DNA of 64,000 nt from Geothrix fuzhouensis (GCF_024609325.1 NZ_JANHMQ010000001.1:186001-250000), one strand, 5' to 3'; shown: positions 43,006 through 52,458, numbered from the stretch's first letter. A program made the numbers and translations. The notes: a model not told the origin generated them from the letters alone.

Positions 43006-44343
43006 CTATTCCAACCCGAAGGTCGACGTCTCCAGCTCCTTTTTTGCGAACGCCATGAAGAGATCGGCGGTGGCTCCGTCGACGATGCGGTGGTCGAAGC
43101 CCAGGCTGCTGAACATGATCTGGCGGATGGCGATGAAGTCGGTGCCATCGGGACCGGTGATGACCACGGGACGCTTCACGATGGCACCCACGCCCTGAAT
43201 GGCAGCCTGGGGCTGGTTGATGATGGGGAGACCGAAGGTGTCGCCGTAGACCCCGGGGTTGGTGATGGTGAAGGTACCGCCGCTGATCTCATCAGGCTTC
43301 AACTGCTTGGAACGGGCGCGCTCAGCCAGGTCGTTGAGGCTGCGGGCCAGGCCGCCAAGGTTCATCATGTCGGCGTTCCTCACCACCGGCACGATGAGGC
43401 CCCAGTCCAGGCTTACGGCAATGCCCAGGTTGATGTCCTGCTTGTAGACGACATTGTCGCCGTCCACGGAGGCATTGGCGATCGGATAGGTACGCAGGGC
43501 CTTGCAGGCGGCCATCATCACGAAGGGCATGAAGCTCAGCTTGGTGCCGAACTGGGCCTCGAAGGCTTTCTTGTGCTTGTTGCGGAGCTGGGCCACGTGG
43601 GTCATGTCGATCTCAAAGACCGTATAGGCGTGGGCCGAGGTGCGGCGGCTGGCCACCATGTTGTCGGCGATGATCTTGCGCATGCGGGTCATGGGCTCGA
43701 CCTTGACGCGTTCGCCTGCAGCAAAGGCGGGCATGGCAGGGGCGGGGGCCGCGGACATGCCCGGTGTCAGGCCCATGGTTGGTGCCGAGGGATCATGCAC
43801 CGCCGGCAGGGCCGGGGCGATGGAGGGAGCGGGAGCCGCGATCGTGGCGGCCGGGCCTTTGGCCAGGTAGGCCTCCAGATCCTCCTTGGTGACACGCCCA
43901 GCCTGGCCGGTGCCCTGGACCCTGGCAAGGTCGATGCCGTGCTGCTTGGCCATTTCGCGGACCAGGGGGCTGCTCTTGGTGCGGAGGCGGCCCTCCAGGC
44001 TGTTGTCGTCCTCCTCGGCCAGCGGGGCAGGGGCCGCCGCGGGAGCACTCGCAGGAACGGAGGCGGGAACCGCGGCGGGCAGGCCAACCCCGGTGGGCTT
44101 TTCAGAGGCGCCACCAATGCGGGCCACCACAGTCCCTACGGGGACGGTGGCGTTCACCTCCACGAGGATCTCCAGCAGGGTTCCGGCGGCGGGGGCGGGG
44201 ATCTCCGCGTCCACCTTGTCGGTGCTGATCTCGTACAGGGTCTCGTCCTTGGCGATCACGTCGCCGACCTGCTTGTGCCACTTCAGCACGGTGGCTTCCG
44301 CGATGCTCTCGCCCATCTGGGGCATGACGACGTCAAAGGCCAT
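43006..44343 (-). CDS. Dihydrolipoamide acyltransferase (E2) of a 2-oxoacid dehydrogenase
   Basis: A 445-residue E2 protein. One lipoyl domain (1-78) carries the lipoylated Lys in ISTDKVDAEIP. An Ala/Pro-rich linker leads to the E1/E3-binding domain (about 120-162, SSPLVREMAKQHGIDLARV, GQAGRVTKEDLEAYLA). A second linker leads to the catalytic core, with DHRIVDGATAD and its catalytic His. The lipoyl motif TDKVDAE resembles SucB/BkdB more than pyruvate E2. No E1 or E3 gene is next to it in this window, so the oxoacid substrate is uncertain. The downstream end shares a terminator with dnaB. Confidence 0.9.
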   Translation of the reverse strand: MAFDVVMPQMGESIAEATVLKWHKQVGDVIAKDETLYEISTDKVDAEIPAPAAGTLLEILVEVNATVPVGTVVARIGGASEKPTGVGLPAAVPASVPASAPAAAPAPLAEEDDNSLEGRLRTKSSPLVREMAKQHGIDLARVQGTGQAGRVTKEDLEAYLAKGPAATIAAPAPSIAPALPAVHDPSAPTMGLTPGMSAAPAPAMPAFAAGERVKVEPMTRMRKIIADNMVASRRTSAHAYTVFEIDMTHVAQLRNKHKKAFEAQFGTKLSFMPFVMMAACKALRTYPIANASVDGDNVVYKQDINLGIAVSLDWGLIVPVVRNADMMNLGGLARSLNDLAERARSKQLKPDEISGGTFTITNPGVYGDTFGLPIINQPQAAIQGVGAIVKRPVVITGPDGTDFIAIRQIMFSSLGFDHRIVDGATADLFMAFAKKELETSTFGLE

Positions 44344-44352
44344 GGTTCGCTC

Positions 44353-45813
44353 CTATGCGGACAGGGTCGGGGTTTCGAGGTGGTGGCGGGTGAGGGACTG
44401 GAAGGCGTGGGCGACCTCCAGCAGGCGGACATCCGAAAGAGCTGGCCCGATGAGTTGGATGCCGGCCGGGAGGCCGCCGGTGAACCCCGCCGGCATGGAC
44501 AGGCAGGGAAGCCCAGCCAGGGCGGTGGGGACGGTGTAGACATCGGCGAGGTACATGGACATGGGGTCATCCGTCTTGGCGCCGAACGGGAAGGCTGGGC
44601 CGAGGCTGACAGGGGAAGCCAGGATATCGGCCTTGGCGAAGGCCGCATGGAAATCGGCGGCGATCAGGGTGCGGGCCTTGAGGGCCTTGGTGTAGAAGGC
44701 GTCGTAGTAGCCCTTCGACAAGCAAAACGTCCCAAGGAGGATGCGGCGCTTCACTTCATCTCCCAGCCCTCGATCCCGGGTCTGGGCGATCATCTCGGGC
44801 AGCCCACCCTCTGGCACGGGCACGCGGAGGCCGTACCGCACGCCGTCGAAGCGGCTGAGGTTGCTGGACACCTCGCTGGTGCAAAGCAGGTAGTAGGTAT
44901 CAATGGCATAGCGCGTGTGGGGCAAGCTCACTTCCACCAGTCGCGCACCCTTGTCTTCGAATACTCGAAGGGCGGTGTCGAGAAGGCTGCGGACGCCGGG
45001 TTCCAGGCCGTCGGCGAAGTATTCCTTCGGGAGGCCGATGCGGAGGCCCTTGAGTTCTGCGGCCTGCAGCCGCGCCAGCCGCTCGGTCCCTGGCAGGTCC
45101 ACGGAGGTGCTATCCAGGGGATCGAGGCCGGCCATAACGCTGAAGGCCAGCGCCAGATCCTCAGCGGTGGCGGCGATGGGGCCCACCTGATCCAGACTGG
45201 AGGCCATGGCCGTAAGGCCGTAACGGCTGAGGACACCGTAGGTCGGCCGGAGGGCTGTCACATTGCAGAAGCTGGCGGGCAGACGCACGGAACCACCGGT
45301 GTCACTGCCCAGGGCCAAGGGTGCGTACCTTGCTGCCACGGATACCACGGACCCGCTGCTGCTGCCTCCAGGCACCAGGGACGGATCCCAGGGGTTCCGG
45401 GCGGGACCGAAGGCACTGTACTCACCGCTGGAGCCCATGGCGAACTCGTCGAGATTGGCCTTGGCGATGGGAACCGCGCCGGCCACAATCAGGCGGCTCA
45501 CCACCGTGGCGTCGTAGGGCGCGACATACCCTTCGAGCACGCGGGAGCCGCAGGTCATGGGGAGGCCGGACCAGTGGAGGTTGTCTTTGAGAATGACGGG
45601 TAGGCCCAGCACTGGCGTCCGTTCCCCGACCTGCAGGCGTGCGTCGGCTTTCCGGGCCAGCTCAATGCTGCGCGCCTCATCCGTGGCCAGGATGGCGTGG
45701 AGGGTTCCATCCAGGGTCCGGATGCGGTGGAAGGCTGCGCGCACCAGGGTCTCAGAGGACAGGTCGCCAGCATCCATTGCTCCACGCCAGTCCATCGCTG
45801 TGCCCAACGCCAT
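44353..45813 (-). CDS. gatA: Asp-tRNA(Asn)/Glu-tRNA(Gln) amidotransferase subunit A
   Basis: A 486-residue amidase of the tRNA-dependent transamidation complex, which produces Gln-tRNA or Asn-tRNA. The Ser-cis-Ser-Lys triad is present: Lys in VILKDNLHW, Ser in VPGGSSSGS and Ser in GSDTGGSVRLPA. RYAIDTYYLLCTSEVSSNLSRFDG and DEVKRRILLGTF are GatA-specific rather than general amidase motifs. The frame extends upstream without a stop, but ATG at 45813 gives the correct length. gatB and gatC are not adjacent. It ends 9 bases before the E2 gene. Confidence 0.94.
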   Translation of the reverse strand: MALGTAMDWRGAMDAGDLSSETLVRAAFHRIRTLDGTLHAILATDEARSIELARKADARLQVGERTPVLGLPVILKDNLHWSGLPMTCGSRVLEGYVAPYDATVVSRLIVAGAVPIAKANLDEFAMGSSGEYSAFGPARNPWDPSLVPGGSSSGSVVSVAARYAPLALGSDTGGSVRLPASFCNVTALRPTYGVLSRYGLTAMASSLDQVGPIAATAEDLALAFSVMAGLDPLDSTSVDLPGTERLARLQAAELKGLRIGLPKEYFADGLEPGVRSLLDTALRVFEDKGARLVEVSLPHTRYAIDTYYLLCTSEVSSNLSRFDGVRYGLRVPVPEGGLPEMIAQTRDRGLGDEVKRRILLGTFCLSKGYYDAFYTKALKARTLIAADFHAAFAKADILASPVSLGPAFPFGAKTDDPMSMYLADVYTVPTALAGLPCLSMPAGFTGGLPAGIQLIGPALSDVRLLEVAHAFQSLTRHHLETPTLSA

Positions 45814-46024
45814 GCCCGCTCCCGTGGAACCTTCTACTTTGCCACCACGCTGGGGTGTCTTCCAGCCCGGACCGGCCGGGTGACCGCCATCTCCTGGTGA
45901 GATTCCGCCATGTTTCGCTGCCCTGGGCCTGCACGCGGAATAGAAATAGGCTACCATCCTCTGCTCAAGCCCTGTTCTTCCTTCCCCATGCGATGCGCTG
46001 ACGCAGGGTGCATTGTGGATCCCC

Positions 46025-46768
46025 ATGAATCCTTTTGATGTGCTGGAACTTCCCCCTGATGCCTCGCCCGAGGACATCAAGGCCGCGTACCATCGTCTCG
46101 CCAAGCATTGGCACCCGGACCGCTATACCGGTGCCGCCAAGGTGGAGGCGGAAAGTAAGTTTCGGGAACTCGCGGAGGCCTTCAGTACGCTGAAGGATCC
46201 GGGCAAGAGGCTCGCACTGGTGCAACAGATTCCCAAGACAGCAACTGCCGCCGCGGCGCCCAGGGAAAAAGAGAGGGAAACCGAGGCCCCGCAGGAGCGG
46301 ACACCTGAAGATTGGGCGGCCATGGCCAAGCAAGCCTTCGATGAGGGGCGGGTTGATCAGGCCCAGGCACTCATCCAGTATGCGATCCGCTTGGATGATA
46401 AAAAAGCACAGTACCACGCGATGCTGGCCACATTCCTGGAACAAGGAGGGGGTGATCTCCGTGCGGCGGTGAAAGCGCTGGAAGCTGCGATCCGGCTCTC
46501 CCCCCGTGATGTGGAAAGCCATCTTCGCCTGGCGGCCCACTTCCAGACCCTGGGCATGGCAGCCCGGGCCCAGCGGCACCTCCAGACCGCCCGCGAGATC
46601 GCACCGAATCACCCGAAACTCCGGCAACCCGCCCCCAAGAGCGGAAAAGGGGGCAAGGCGGCCCCGGCGCCAGGCAAGAAGGGCACGGCTTCGGCCGCCC
46701 CTGAAGCCACGGCGAGTCTGGTGGATCAACTTAAGGACCTCTGGGGCCGACTGACGGGAAAGGGTTGA
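46025..46768 (+). CDS. J-domain protein with TPR-like helices
   Basis: A 247-residue protein. Residues 1-60 form a J domain with HPD at 30-32 (AAYHRLAKHWHPDRY), the contact that stimulates DnaK ATPase. Residues about 100-200 are TPR-like helical pairs (AKQAFDEGRVDQAQALIQYA, LEAAIRLSPRDVESHLRLAA, RAQRHLQTAREIAPNHPKL). A basic Ala/Pro/Lys-rich linker and a short helix end the protein. There is no zinc or client-binding domain, so it is a specialised co-chaperone rather than DnaJ. It starts with ATG at 46025, divergent from gatA. One base separates its stop from the next start, so it is in an operon with the PP2C phosphatase. Confidence 0.85.
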   Translation: MNPFDVLELPPDASPEDIKAAYHRLAKHWHPDRYTGAAKVEAESKFRELAEAFSTLKDPGKRLALVQQIPKTATAAAAPREKERETEAPQERTPEDWAAMAKQAFDEGRVDQAQALIQYAIRLDDKKAQYHAMLATFLEQGGGDLRAAVKALEAAIRLSPRDVESHLRLAAHFQTLGMAARAQRHLQTAREIAPNHPKLRQPAPKSGKGGKAAPAPGKKGTASAAPEATASLVDQLKDLWGRLTGKG

Positions 46769-46769
46769 C

Positions 46770-47537
46770 ATGAGGATCCGCGCCGCAGGCAAGACCGATG
46801 TCGGTTGTGTCCGTAAACACAACGAGGACAGTTACCTGGCCGACTCGGACCTGGGGCTTTTCGTGGTGGCCGATGGGCTCGGTGGCCACGCCGCCGGTGA
46901 AGTGGCGAGCCAGATCGTCGTGGATACCGTGGCCAAATTCGTGGGTGAGACCCGGGAGAAGGACCGGACCTGGCCCATGGAGTACGATCCCAGCCTCTCC
47001 TACGACGGGAACCGGCTGAAGGTGGCCCTGCTGCTGTCAGACCGGGCCATCGCCGAGGATATCCGCCACAATCCGGAACGGGAGACCATGGGGTCCACGG
47101 TGGTGGCAGGTCTGTTGCACGGATCCAAGGTGACCCTGGCTCATGTGGGAGATAGCCGAGCCTATCTGCTGGATCCAGAAGGTATCCGGCAAGTTACGAG
47201 GGACCACAGCTGGGTGGCCGAGCAGGTGGCGAACGGTATTCTCACCCCTTCAGAAGCCCGGGTGCATCCCTTCCGGAACGTGATCACTCAGGCTCTTGGC
47301 AACGGGGGAGACCTGGATATTGAGGTCCAAAATATGGAGCTGGGCAAATCGGAGCGACTTTTGCTTTGCTCCGACGGCCTGTCAGGAATGATCGGCGACA
47401 GACAGATCTGGGACATCGTGACACAGTCCAGCACCCTCCAACAGGCTGTGGAATCACTCGTTCTGACCGCGCGGGAGCATGGCGGCGAGGACAATATCAC
47501 GGCTATCTTGGTCGATCTGGAGCCCGAAGTTCCCTGA
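46770..47537 (+). CDS. PP2C-type Ser/Thr protein phosphatase (Stp1/PrpC-like)
   Basis: A 255-residue metal-dependent phosphatase. The motifs are VGCVRKHNEDSYL, VVADGLGGHAAGEVAS, MGSTVVAGLL, LAHVGDSRAYLL, LLCSDGLSGMI and EDNITAILV; all metal-binding Asp residues are in place. It is cytoplasmic, with no kinase domain fused. It follows a J-domain gene by one base and precedes the pil operon by about 80 bases. The window contains a second phosphatase of the same family. Confidence 0.92.
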   Translation: MRIRAAGKTDVGCVRKHNEDSYLADSDLGLFVVADGLGGHAAGEVASQIVVDTVAKFVGETREKDRTWPMEYDPSLSYDGNRLKVALLLSDRAIAEDIRHNPERETMGSTVVAGLLHGSKVTLAHVGDSRAYLLDPEGIRQVTRDHSWVAEQVANGILTPSEARVHPFRNVITQALGNGGDLDIEVQNMELGKSERLLLCSDGLSGMIGDRQIWDIVTQSSTLQQAVESLVLTAREHGGEDNITAILVDLEPEVP

Positions 47538-47554
47538 TGCAAAAATAGTTAACC

Positions 47555-47582
47555 TTGACCTAATCCATTCCAGCGGTACCAT
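47555..47582 (+). promoter_or_regulatory. Candidate sigma-70 promoter of the pilMNOPQ operon
   Basis: TTGACC (-35, five of six) and TACCAT (-10, four of six) are separated by 16 bases, 35 bases before the pilM start codon. The stretch is AT-richer than its surroundings. Confidence 0.45.
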
Positions 47583-47616
47583 CTTCAATACCTAAATTCT
47601 CCAAGTGAGGCATCCG

Positions 47617-48699
47617 GTGGGTCTCTTCGGAAGCAAACCCAAAAGTCTTGTTGGCTTGGATATCGGATCCAGCTCAGTGAAAGTCTGCGAACTCCAGCAG
47701 ATTGGAAAGAGTGGCCAGACCCGCTATCGCCTGCAGAAACTCGGGCGGGTGGCGCTACCGCCCGACGCCATCGTGGATGGCGACATCATGGATAGTAACG
47801 CTGTGGCGTCAGCTATCCGGCAGGTCATGGCAGAACAGAAAATCAAAGCCAAAGATGTGGCCATCTCCGTGTCGGGTCAGCAGGTGATGGTCAAAAAAGT
47901 GACATTCCCCCTCATGAGTCAGGCAGAGTTGGCTGAATCTGTGCGTTGGGAAGCTGAGAGCTTCTTCCCGGCGGGCCAAGGTTTGGATTCCTACGCCCTG
48001 GATTACTACCTCATCGAGGAACGGGCCGCCGACGGCAACATGGATGTGGTGCTGGTGGCTTGCCGCAAGGACAAACTCGAAGCCTACGTGAGCTGCGTGG
48101 CCCAAGCCGGATGCAGCCCCAAGGTGGTGGACGTGGATGTCTTCGCCCTGCAGAACGCCTATGAGGCCAATACCATGGGCGGCGGACGGGACGAAGTCGT
48201 GGCCCTGGTGAACATGGGTGCCACCTTCACCAACCTCACGATGATGGTGGGTGGCAAGTCCGTGTTCTGGCGCGACATGGCCTGGGGCAGCAGCCGATAT
48301 TCCGAGAAGCTCATGGAGGACTGGGGCGTGACTCGCGAAGGCGCGGAGCGCCTGAAGCGGAACCAGGCTTCGGAGGGGCACGAGCCGGATGAAGTCCATC
48401 CGTCGATCAATGCCGTCTCGGACGCATTTGCCGATGAGCTCAGCCGAACTCTTGATTTCTTCAAGAGCAGCTTCAAGGTCGACCGTCTCGACCGAGTGCT
48501 CGTCAGCGGCGGCGGCTCCATGACCCACGGATTGATGGATGTACTGAGCGATCGGCTCCGGGTTTCAGTGGACCGGTTCAATCCCTTCCAACTCGTTGAG
48601 ATCGATGGCCGAACCGAGGATCCCATGACGGTTCGCGAGATCGGCGGCGGTGCCACCGTCGTGGTCGGACTGGCCTTGCGCCATGTGGGGGACCGATGA
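47617..48699 (+). CDS. pilM: Type IV pilus inner-membrane platform protein PilM
   Basis: A 360-residue actin-like ATP-binding protein on the cytoplasmic face of the type IV pilus machine. SLVGLDIGSSSVKVCELQ is the phosphate-1 motif and VLVSGGGSMTHGLMDVL the adenosine motif; VSGQQVMVKKVTFPLM is family-typical. It binds the N-terminal tail of PilN. A GTG at 47605 is possible, but GTG at 47617 gives the usual (M)GLFG start and has gtgagg seven bases upstream. It leads an operon of five coupled genes. Confidence 0.93.
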   Translation: MGLFGSKPKSLVGLDIGSSSVKVCELQQIGKSGQTRYRLQKLGRVALPPDAIVDGDIMDSNAVASAIRQVMAEQKIKAKDVAISVSGQQVMVKKVTFPLMSQAELAESVRWEAESFFPAGQGLDSYALDYYLIEERAADGNMDVVLVACRKDKLEAYVSCVAQAGCSPKVVDVDVFALQNAYEANTMGGGRDEVVALVNMGATFTNLTMMVGGKSVFWRDMAWGSSRYSEKLMEDWGVTREGAERLKRNQASEGHEPDEVHPSINAVSDAFADELSRTLDFFKSSFKVDRLDRVLVSGGGSMTHGLMDVLSDRLRVSVDRFNPFQLVEIDGRTEDPMTVREIGGGATVVVGLALRHVGDR

Positions 48700-49295
48700 T
48701 CAAGATCAATCTGCTAGGGGACGCCCTGAGCCAGGGCGGCACCAAGAAGGGCGCCAGCAAGGCGGCCGCCGAGCCTGTCCAGGTCTACACGGGTGAAGGC
48801 GGAAGCCGCTCGAGCCTGCCCATCGCCGGTGTTGTCGTGGGTCTCGTGTTCGCTGCCTGCGGTGGCATCTACTATGTCTGGCTGAACAGCGAATTAACCA
48901 AGGCCGAACAGCAGAAGGCCGACCTCGAACGCGATAAGAAGCAGTACGAGCCTTATATTGCCTTGGAAAAGACCTTCCGGGAGAAAAAGGCAGCCCTCCA
49001 GAAGAAGGAAGAGGTGATGACCACTCTCAAGCGGCAGCAGTCGCTCCCGGTGCATCTCCTTGAAGAACTCGCCAACAGCCTGCCGGACGACGTGTGGTTC
49101 AAGAAGGTCTCCCAGAAGGGTTCGCTCATCACCATCGAGGGAGAGGGCCGGAATTTCGAAGCCATCAATGCCTTCTACGGGAACCTGCAGTCTCGCACCC
49201 GCTGGTTCAAGAAGATTAATTACCCGAATGCGAAGCGGGGGGCCACTGGCTCCTTCGACTTCACGATCTCCTTCGAACTCCAGAACGCTGTCTGA
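48696..49295 (+). CDS. pilN: Type IV pilus assembly protein PilN
   Basis: A 199-residue inner-membrane protein. The short cytoplasmic tail IKINLLGDAL is the INLL motif that PilM grips. One transmembrane helix (LPIAGVVVGLVFAACGGIYYVWL) is followed by a coiled coil (residues about 65-115) and a ferredoxin-like periplasmic domain (VWFKKVSQKGSLITIEGEG). It pairs with PilO to connect motor and secretin. The start overlaps the pilM stop (ATGA). Confidence 0.93.
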   Translation: MIKINLLGDALSQGGTKKGASKAAAEPVQVYTGEGGSRSSLPIAGVVVGLVFAACGGIYYVWLNSELTKAEQQKADLERDKKQYEPYIALEKTFREKKAALQKKEEVMTTLKRQQSLPVHLLEELANSLPDDVWFKKVSQKGSLITIEGEGRNFEAINAFYGNLQSRTRWFKKINYPNAKRGATGSFDFTISFELQNAV

Positions 49296-49303
49296 GGTAG
49301 GCC

Positions 49304-49915
49304 ATGAATCCCCAGCTTCAGAAACAGATCGGCGTCGGCGCGGTGGCGGGAATCGTCCTGGCCGGCTTGGTCTACTTCCTGCTCGGCGGGAAGCGGAGCG
49401 AGCTGGAAACCGTGCGGGCCGACGTGAAGACCCTCCAGGCCGAAGTGGACAAAGGCCGCCTGCTCAAGGCGAGTTACGAGAAGTTGCGCGATGAGGTCGC
49501 CAAGCAGGACAAGCGTATCGAAGCATTGATCAAGATCATGCCTTCCGAGGCGGACTACGGCGAAATCCCCTATCGCATCAAGAAACTCGCAGATGACGCA
49601 GGTATCGATCAGGTCTCCTTCTCCCTCAGGCCCGAGCGGAAGGATACCTACTACACGGAGAAGCCCGTCGAGTTCGAGTTCAGGGTGGGGTATCACGCCT
49701 TCGGCCAGTTCACCTCACTGGTTTCGGGTTATGACAAGATCATCAACGTCTCCAACATCGAGTTCACCCGGAAGACCGACAAGGGCAGCCTCTATCCGGC
49801 CACGGTGAAGTGCATCATCAGCGCCTTCATCTACAACCCCGAACCTCCCCCGGCGGCGCCCGCCAAGAACCCCGCCCCGGCGAAGGCCCCCAAGGCCGGC
49901 GCCAAGGAGGATTGA
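49304..49915 (+). CDS. pilO: Type IV pilus assembly protein PilO
   Basis: A 203-residue inner-membrane protein with one helix (VGAVAGIVLAGLVYFLLGG), a periplasmic coiled coil (about 33-75) and a ferredoxin-like domain (IMPSEADYGEIPYRIKKLAD, VEFEFRVGYHAFGQF). It dimerises with PilN and holds PilP. The C-terminus is an Ala/Pro/Lys-rich tail. It starts 8 bases after pilN with gaggta upstream. Confidence 0.93.
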   Translation: MNPQLQKQIGVGAVAGIVLAGLVYFLLGGKRSELETVRADVKTLQAEVDKGRLLKASYEKLRDEVAKQDKRIEALIKIMPSEADYGEIPYRIKKLADDAGIDQVSFSLRPERKDTYYTEKPVEFEFRVGYHAFGQFTSLVSGYDKIINVSNIEFTRKTDKGSLYPATVKCIISAFIYNPEPPPAAPAKNPAPAKAPKAGAKED

Positions 49916-49925
49916 GGAACCCGCC

Positions 49926-50387
49926 ATGATCCATCGACTCCTGTATCTTCCTCTATTCGCCGGAATCGCCCTGGCTGGCCAGACTGGCCAGACGGCCAAG
50001 CCCGCTGAATCGCCCGTCGTCGCCGCATCGGGGCCTGAAGCACCTGCCCAGGACGTGGCCATCATCAAGATCACGCCCTACCAACCCACCATCCAGCGGG
50101 ATCCTTTCGCGACCCCCCGGGATGACCGTCCCACCGATGCTCTCGACCGCATCGATGACATCTCCGTCAAGGGGATGATCCGGAAAGACGGCAAGAATTT
50201 TGCCATCGTCTCCGATAGCCGCGGGAATGTCCGTTGGCTCCCCGCCGGACACCGGTTCAAGGATGGGGAAATCACCAGCATCACTGACAAGGCTGTCACG
50301 TTCCATCAATGGGATGTGAACACCACAAACCGCTCTGTATTCCGCACCATCACGAAGACGTTCAAGCGTGAGGAGGGTAAACGATGA
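49926..50387 (+). CDS. pilP: Type IV pilus assembly protein PilP
   Basis: A 153-residue periplasmic protein. PilP joins the PilNO frame to the secretin PilQ through its beta-sandwich domain, seen here as the C-terminal part (DDISVKGMIRKDGKNFAIVS, then the ITDKAVTFHQWD strands). PilP proteins are usually lipoproteins, but this one has a plain signal peptide (LYLPLFAGIALAG) with no Cys, so it is probably soluble in the periplasm. Its stop overlaps the pilQ start (ATGA). Confidence 0.88.
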   Translation: MIHRLLYLPLFAGIALAGQTGQTAKPAESPVVAASGPEAPAQDVAIIKITPYQPTIQRDPFATPRDDRPTDALDRIDDISVKGMIRKDGKNFAIVSDSRGNVRWLPAGHRFKDGEITSITDKAVTFHQWDVNTTNRSVFRTITKTFKREEGKR

Positions 50388-52411
50388 ATGCTCGCCTGAG
50401 TTCCTTGCTGGTCGCAGGGGGCGTGGTCCTGGCGGGGATCCACACGGGGTCCCTCCTTGCCTCGCCGGCCACAGAATCCGCCGTCGCGAAGGCCACGCTG
50501 GCCGCCGCGACCTTGGAGCCCGCTGGCGCGGGTGCCAAGGTATCGCTCCGGATCCCGGGTATGACGGGACAGCCTGCCATCCAGGTCCTTTCCAGCCCCC
50601 TTCGTGTCGTGCTGGATCTGCCCGGGGTCGAACGCGGCACCGCCGTCACCAAAAAAGATTTGGCCCAGCTGACACATCCCCTGGTCCAGAAGGCCCGCCT
50701 GGGCCAGTTCTCAATGGCACCCAAGCCGGTGACCCGGCTGGTGCTCGAGGTGGCCCCCGGGACCCAAGTGGTCGTGGGTACTGGCCCTGATGGCGTCCAG
50801 CTGATGCTGAGCCCCGGCGAGGGGCGCGTCCAGGCTCGGATTGAGGGTATCTATCACCCGGAGGCCTTGCCTCTTCCTGGCATCCAGACCACTGACCCCA
50901 TGACGGTCGCGCATACGCCGGTCCTTGCACCTGCTCCCAACAACCCCGCGACGGTCCAAACATCGGCAAAGCCGCTGGCCAGCCTGCCCGCTCTGGGTAG
51001 TTCCTTCCAGCTTCTGCCTCAATTGGCCACTTCCACCTCCCTGCCTGTGGCCACGCCTGAAGCGGTGCAGTTGCCCGAGGCCGAGAAGGCCCAGGCTCCC
51101 ACCCACAACCGATACGCAGGGCGAACCCTTGGCGAGACTTCCACCAAGTACACTGGTGCCAAGATCACCATCGACCTCCAGAACACGGATATCCGCGACT
51201 TCCTGCGCATCCTTGCGGATACCGGGAAGCTGAACCTTGTGATGGATCCCGATGTACAGGGCAATTACGGGTTCAAGTTCAACGAGACCCCCTGGGACCA
51301 GGTCCTTGATGTCGTGCTGAAGAACGCAAGCCTGGGCAAGGAAATCCAGAACGGCGTCCTGCGCGTCGCCAAGGTCGAGAAGCTCCAGAAGGAAGAAGAG
51401 GAACGCAAGAAGCTGGAGGAGACCAAGGCCCTGTCTGGGGAACTCCAGACCATCACCCGCCCCCTCTCCTATGCGAAGGTCAGCGATGTCCAGAGGATCC
51501 TCAAGGAGATGATGACCAAGCGCGGTTCAGCCATCCTGGATGACCGTACCAACACCCTCATCATTACGGATCTCCCTTCTCGCATTCCCGTCATCTCGGA
51601 GCTGCTGGACACCCTGGATGTCCAGATTCAACAGGTCCAGATCGAAGCCCGCGTGGTCGAGGCCAACAAGGACTGGCAGCGTCAGTTTGGCGTCAAGTGG
51701 CCCCAGGCCGACGGCGGTGCTGCAACTCTCGGCGGCCCGTGGGTGGGCACCCAGGCACCTTTCTGGAACGGCATCCAGGGCTTCAACCGGACTGCTTCAG
51801 GCCAGCACAGCTCGGTGGCCTGGTCTCCCGGCATGCCTGGTGTGACCTCCATCGCGGCTCCCGCGGGTGAAGTCTGGCTCTCCTTCCTGAGCAACCGGTT
51901 CAGCATCAATGCGGTCCTTCAGGCCATGGAGTCCGAGGGAACCGTGAAGATCGTGTCCTCCCCGAAGGTGGTGACCCAGAACAACAAGAAGGCCACCATC
52001 CTCAGCGGCGAGAAGATCCCCTATCCCACGCAGCAGGGTGGAGCCCAGGGTGGTGCGATCACCGTCGCCTTCGTGGACGCGAACTTGCAACTCGATGTCA
52101 CGCCCCAAATCACCAACGAAGGCACCATCATTATGGATATCAAGCTGGAGAAGGCCGAGGCCGACTTCAGCCGCACAGTGAATGGCACACCGACCATTCT
52201 CCGCAAGATGCTGGAAACCCAAATGCTGGTGCGGGATGGCGGCACTGCGGTGTTGGGTGGTGTGTATGTGACCAACCATACCAAGGGCCGGGCCGGTGTC
52301 CCCTTCTTGTCCAAGATCCCCCTTCTGGGCTTTCTGTTCCGCAGGGATACCAAGTCCGAGTCGAACAGCGAACTGCTGATCTTCATCACGCCTCGGGTAT
52401 TGCGACAATAG
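50384..52411 (+). CDS. pilQ: Type IV pilus secretin PilQ
   Basis: A 675-residue outer-membrane secretin. After the signal peptide come an AMIN domain (about 45-140, VLDLPGVERGTAVTKKD), a Pro/Ala-rich linker, the secretin/TonB short N-terminal domain (about 255-320, ITIDLQNTDIRDFLRILAD), an N1 domain, and the secretin barrel from about residue 420 (QVQIEARVVEANKDWQRQFG, VKIVSSPKVVTQNNKKA, AVLGGVYVTNHTKGRAGVPF). The extra 60 residues between 440 and 500 carry WNGIQGFNR and vary in the family. The five-gene order pilMNOPQ is complete. A terminator follows. Confidence 0.95.
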   Translation: MNARLSSLLVAGGVVLAGIHTGSLLASPATESAVAKATLAAATLEPAGAGAKVSLRIPGMTGQPAIQVLSSPLRVVLDLPGVERGTAVTKKDLAQLTHPLVQKARLGQFSMAPKPVTRLVLEVAPGTQVVVGTGPDGVQLMLSPGEGRVQARIEGIYHPEALPLPGIQTTDPMTVAHTPVLAPAPNNPATVQTSAKPLASLPALGSSFQLLPQLATSTSLPVATPEAVQLPEAEKAQAPTHNRYAGRTLGETSTKYTGAKITIDLQNTDIRDFLRILADTGKLNLVMDPDVQGNYGFKFNETPWDQVLDVVLKNASLGKEIQNGVLRVAKVEKLQKEEEERKKLEETKALSGELQTITRPLSYAKVSDVQRILKEMMTKRGSAILDDRTNTLIITDLPSRIPVISELLDTLDVQIQQVQIEARVVEANKDWQRQFGVKWPQADGGAATLGGPWVGTQAPFWNGIQGFNRTASGQHSSVAWSPGMPGVTSIAAPAGEVWLSFLSNRFSINAVLQAMESEGTVKIVSSPKVVTQNNKKATILSGEKIPYPTQQGGAQGGAITVAFVDANLQLDVTPQITNEGTIIMDIKLEKAEADFSRTVNGTPTILRKMLETQMLVRDGGTAVLGGVYVTNHTKGRAGVPFLSKIPLLGFLFRRDTKSESNSELLIFITPRVLRQ

Positions 52412-52426
52412 GCCTACCCCGTTCAC

Positions 52427-52458
52427 AAAGGAACGGCCCCGAACGGGGCCGTTCCTTT
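52427..52458. terminator. Strong terminator after pilQ
   Basis: Arms aaaggaacggcccc and ggggccgttccttt enclose the loop gaac. The A- and T-rich ends let it act in both directions, also for the small minus-strand gene that follows. Confidence 0.9.

Noticed and set aside
42958-45603. Open frame of 881 codons on the plus strand
   Set aside because: It lies antisense to the E2 and gatA genes, which have complete catalytic motifs. The composition (Gly, His, Gln and Arg rich, no domain) is typical of an antisense shadow in GC-rich DNA.
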